Shown: one piece after another, positions 61,794 through 64,000 of the stretch | Layout of the letters: each line of letters opens with the position of its first letter | Position numbering within the stretch: the stretch's first letter is position 1 | Notes under the pieces: model-generated | What the model saw: only the letters and a program-made list of their open reading frames with translations | What the model was told of the DNA's origin: nothing | Databases searched by the model: none | NCBI GenBank assembly: GCA_033283175.1 | Contig: JAWMQM010000001.1 | Coordinates: forward strand, 434,001 to 498,000 | DNA from: Pseudomaricurvus sp033283175 | GTDB taxonomy: Bacteria; Pseudomonadota; Gammaproteobacteria; Pseudomonadales; Cellvibrionaceae | DNA: 64,000 bases | Direction of reading: 5' to 3' | Made by a program: the position numbers and the translations under genes

Positions 61794-62930
61794 TTAGCGG
61801 CGGGCGGCCATCAGCTCGATAAAATGATCGAACAGCGGTGCCGCATCGTGCGGGCCGGGACTGGCCTCAGGGTGACCCTGGAAGCTGAAGGCCGCCTTGT
61901 CGGTGCGATGGATACCCTGCAGGGTGCCGTCGAACAGCGACTTGTGGGTGGCTTTCAGGTTAGCAGGCAGCGACGCCTCATCCACCGCAAAGCCGTGGTT
62001 CTGGGCGGTGATCATCACCGTGCCGTCTTCCAGGTTCTGCACCGGGTGGTTGCCGCCGTGGTGGCCGAGGCCCATCTTCACGGTTGTGGCGCCGGAGGCC
62101 AGGGCCAGCAGCTGGTGCCCGAGGCAGATGCCAAAGACCGGCACATCGGTCTCCAGGATCTCGGTAATGGCGGTGATGGCGTAGTCGCAGGGCTCCGGGT
62201 CACCGGGGCCATTGGAGAGGAAGACGCCATCGGGATTCATCGCCAGCACTTCGGCGGCGGTGGTTTTGGCAGGCACAACCGTCAGGTCGCAACCGCGGTC
62301 AACCAGCATGCGCAGGATGTTACGCTTCACGCCGTAATCGTAGGCCACCACTTTGTAGGGCAGTTGCTCCGGGGTTACAAAACCCTGACCCAGCTGCCAG
62401 CTGCCCTCTTTCCAGTCGTAGGCTGCAGCGGTGGTCACTTCCTTGGCCAGGTCCAGCCCCTTGAGGCCACCGAACTCTTTGGCGGCCTTGAGTGCCGCTG
62501 CCTCGTCGATCTCACCGGCCATGATGCAGCCGTTCTGGGCGCCCTTGTCACGCAGGATGCGGGTCAGGCGACGGGTGTCGATATCGGCAATGCCGAGAAT
62601 GTTGTTCTGCTGCAGGTAGGCATCCAGGGTCTGCTGCGAGCGGAAGTTGCTGGCCAGCAGGGGCAGGTCGCGAATCACCAGACCGCGGGCCCAGATCTGA
62701 CCACACTCCTCGTCCTCGCTGTTGGTACCGACATTACCGATATGGGGGTAGGTCAGGGTCACAATTTGCTGGGCATAGGAAGGGTCGGTCAGGATCTCCT
62801 GATAACCGGTCATGGCGGTGTTGAACACCACCTCTCCGGTTGCCAGGCCGTCAGCGCCGATGGCGCTGCCGCGAAATACACTACCGTCTTCAAGCACCAG
62901 AATGGCGGGTCTTTGGGCACCAGTGGTCAA
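61794..62930 (-). CDS. carA: Carbamoyl-phosphate synthase small chain (TTG start)
   Basis: CarA hydrolyses glutamine and channels ammonia to CarB. The 378-residue protein has an N-terminal CPSase_sm_chain domain beginning ILVLEDGSVFRG and a class I glutamine amidotransferase domain with catalytic Cys in GICLGHQLLALA and His in QGHPEASPGPHD. The start is TTG at 62930, supported by a perfect AGGAGG five bases upstream; no ATG or GTG fits. A weak start codon and a structured leader suggest that expression is held down and regulated. Confidence 0.96.
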   Translation of the reverse strand: MTTGAQRPAILVLEDGSVFRGSAIGADGLATGEVVFNTAMTGYQEILTDPSYAQQIVTLTYPHIGNVGTNSEDEECGQIWARGLVIRDLPLLASNFRSQQTLDAYLQQNNILGIADIDTRRLTRILRDKGAQNGCIMAGEIDEAAALKAAKEFGGLKGLDLAKEVTTAAAYDWKEGSWQLGQGFVTPEQLPYKVVAYDYGVKRNILRMLVDRGCDLTVVPAKTTAAEVLAMNPDGVFLSNGPGDPEPCDYAITAITEILETDVPVFGICLGHQLLALASGATTVKMGLGHHGGNHPVQNLEDGTVMITAQNHGFAVDEASLPANLKATHKSLFDGTLQGIHRTDKAAFSFQGHPEASPGPHDAAPLFDHFIELMAARR

Positions 62931-62935
62931 GTCAG

Positions 62936-62941
62936 CCTCCT
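62936..62941 (-). promoter_or_regulatory. Strong ribosome binding site for the carA TTG start
   Basis: AGGAGG on the minus strand stands 5 bases before the TTG codon of carA and decides this unusual start. Confidence 0.75.
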
Positions 62942-62968
62942 AGGGAATGACAAGCGTGTTGCAGCGTT

Positions 62969-62992
62969 AAAAGCCCCTAGTGGCGGGCTCTT
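62969..62992 (-). terminator. Second hairpin with T-run in the carA leader
   Basis: On the minus strand AAGAGCCC pairs with GGGCTTTT across a short loop; the four T residues are part of the stem. It lies 28 bases before the carA ribosome binding site and could act as a weak terminator or a translation-blocking stem. Confidence 0.4.
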
Positions 62993-63111
62993 ACGCGTGT
63001 TTAATTCTGTTTCTTCAGACCGAGAGCTGCTGCCGCGCGAGTTCGCACGGGTCCGGGCAATATCTGCCACATCAATTAACTGAAAGTTGGAATTTCCCGG
63101 CGTCAAGTTGC

Positions 63112-63147
63112 AAAAAAGCGAGATGAAACCGCTGGCTTCACCTCGCT
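63112..63147 (-). terminator. Terminator/attenuator between dapB and carA
   Basis: On the minus strand an 11-bp stem (AGCGAGGTGAA with TTCATCTCGCT, one G:U pair) is followed by six T residues. It is about 285 bases past the dapB stop but downstream of a promoter-like element at 63243-63273, so it may act as an attenuator inside the carAB leader. An upstream TCGCTTA segment (63210-63216) can pair with TAAGCGA of the 5' arm. Confidence 0.75.
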
Positions 63148-63242
63148 TAGGGCATTTTGCGTCTTACTACCAGAAGACCGGTGTCTCCGCTGCACCGATC
63201 AGACTCGCTTAAGCGACTTGGCCAAGATCGATCTGAGGCGCG

Positions 63243-63273
63243 ATTGTACGCGATACAGACAGCCACTGTCCAA
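63243..63273 (-). promoter_or_regulatory. Likely carAB promoter
   Basis: On the minus strand TACAAT (63243-63248) is preceded, 18 bases away, by TGGACA (63267-63272; TTGGAC if shifted by one). Transcription would start near 63236 and give a leader of about 305 nt ahead of carA. No ARG-box could be identified with confidence. Confidence 0.55.
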
Positions 63274-63432
63274 TCCGGAATCCCCCCGAATGCCCCAAAA
63301 CCGCCCCCGAAAAACCCCACAAAGTGAGTGCTTACCCGGGGTCAGGAGTGCCGCTTTGGCGCGGAAGTCCCGTCAGGCATCGGCCAGGGAAACAGCGACA
63401 AGCCCGCGAACGACCTGCCGCTGCAGCGAGAG

Positions 63433-64000
63433 TTACAGACCCAGCACGTCCTGCATGGAGTAGAGCCCTGCCGGACGATCCGCCAGCCAGCTGGCGGCAC
63501 GCACCGCACCGCGGGCGAATGACATACGGCTGGAGGCCTTGTGGGTGATCTCCACCCGCTCACCCTCGGCCATAAACATCACCGTGTGATCCCCCACCAC
63601 ATCCCCACCGCGCACAGTGGCAAAGCCGATGGTTTCACGCTGGCGGGCACCAGTCTGGCCTTCACGGCCGTAAACCGCCACTTCCCGCAGGTTGCGACGC
63701 ACACCGGCCGCTACCGCTTCGCCCATGGCCAGCGCCGTGCCGGAGGGGGCATCCACCTTGTGGCGGTGGTGCGCCTCGTAGATCTCGATGTCATAGTCGT
63801 CACCGAGGATTTCCGCCGCCTGGCGCAGCAGCTTCAGGGTCACATTCACACCGGTGGAGAAGTTGGCGGCCTTGCACAGCGCCGTGGCGGCCTGATTGGC
63901 CAGCAGCTCCTGCTCCTGCTCCGGGGTGAAGCCGGTGGTACCGATGACGATCTTCTTGCCCGCTGCCGCACAGGCAGCCGCGTTGGCCAAGGTCGCCGCC
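63433..64000 (-). CDS. dapB: 4-hydroxy-tetrahydrodipicolinate reductase DapB (5' end cut by window)
   Basis: DapB reduces hydroxytetrahydrodipicolinate with NAD(P)H in lysine and diaminopimelate synthesis. About 189 C-terminal residues are present, out of a usual 270. The motif VIGTTGFTPEQ belongs to the N-terminal nucleotide domain. The catalytic segment YEAHHRHKVDAPSGTA with the acid histidine and lysine is intact, and the FARGAVRAASWL C-terminal motif is normal. It precedes carAB on the same strand, the order usual in gammaproteobacteria. Confidence 0.96.
   Translation of the reverse strand, partial: AATLANAAACAAAGKKIVIGTTGFTPEQEQELLANQAATALCKAANFSTGVNVTLKLLRQAAEILGDDYDIEIYEAHHRHKVDAPSGTALAMGEAVAAGVRRNLREVAVYGREGQTGARQRETIGFATVRGGDVVGDHTVMFMAEGERVEITHKASSRMSFARGAVRAASWLADRPAGLYSMQDVLGL

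Overview
The window reads as a chromosomal segment of a GC-rich, probably marine gammaproteobacterium of the Cellvibrionales/Pseudomonadales type. The evidence is the conserved dapB-carA-carB-greA and tRNA-fMet-rimP-nusA-infB-rbfA-truB-rpsO-pnp order, the divergent maoP/hdfR pair, rimB-rimK, the prkA-yeaH-spoVR operon and REP-like palindromes. No phage, insertion sequence, CRISPR array or rRNA was seen.

Left end (1-7,430): a partial alkaline phosphatase, then a minus-strand redox cluster. In transcription order it encodes a three-part NADH-type flavoprotein (FAD/NAD domain, BFD-like [2Fe-2S] domain, b-cytochrome-like membrane domain), a membrane-anchored 11-haem cytochrome c, a Tll0287-like monohaem lipoprotein, a c5-type cytochrome lipoprotein, a group-1 truncated haemoglobin and a soluble [2Fe-2S]/flavin reductase. 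Together these look like an undescribed electron-transfer route coupled to globin chemistry. It is the best candidate here for a new system.

7,971-22,729: rlmG; a 1,900-residue three-domain protein (GMC oxidoreductase, alpha/beta hydrolase with a Cys nucleophile, PhoD-like phosphatase); a fatty-acid desaturase with a coiled-coil tail; tcdA facing a fused csdA-csdE sulfur-transfer gene; a TatD hydrolase; a REP pair; rimO; galE.

23,042-35,898: the prkA-yeaH-spoVR stress operon with a possible RpoS-type promoter and a structured leader; an HTH-receiver regulator; a candidate intergenic small RNA; a receiver-histidine kinase; cca and folM; CBS, SpoIIAA-like and radical SAM proteins; a DUF432-MscS pair.

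35,905-48,369: a Bax-type glucosaminidase lipoprotein; an envelope and ion block (mgtE, corA, mscS, cupin, mgtC); rimB-rimK, which adds glutamate to ribosomal protein S6; maoP/hdfR; small conserved proteins; an OmpA-family protein; purU.

48,643-64,000: a minus-strand core block with dapB (partial), carAB-greA, initiator tRNA, and the transcription, translation and RNA-decay genes rimP through pnp. The carAB leader carries a promoter and two terminator-like hairpins that suggest attenuation. Starts were moved from the longest possible reading frame where a ribosome binding site, signal peptide or family length favoured an internal start. Functions rest on motif recognition by eye; no database search was run.
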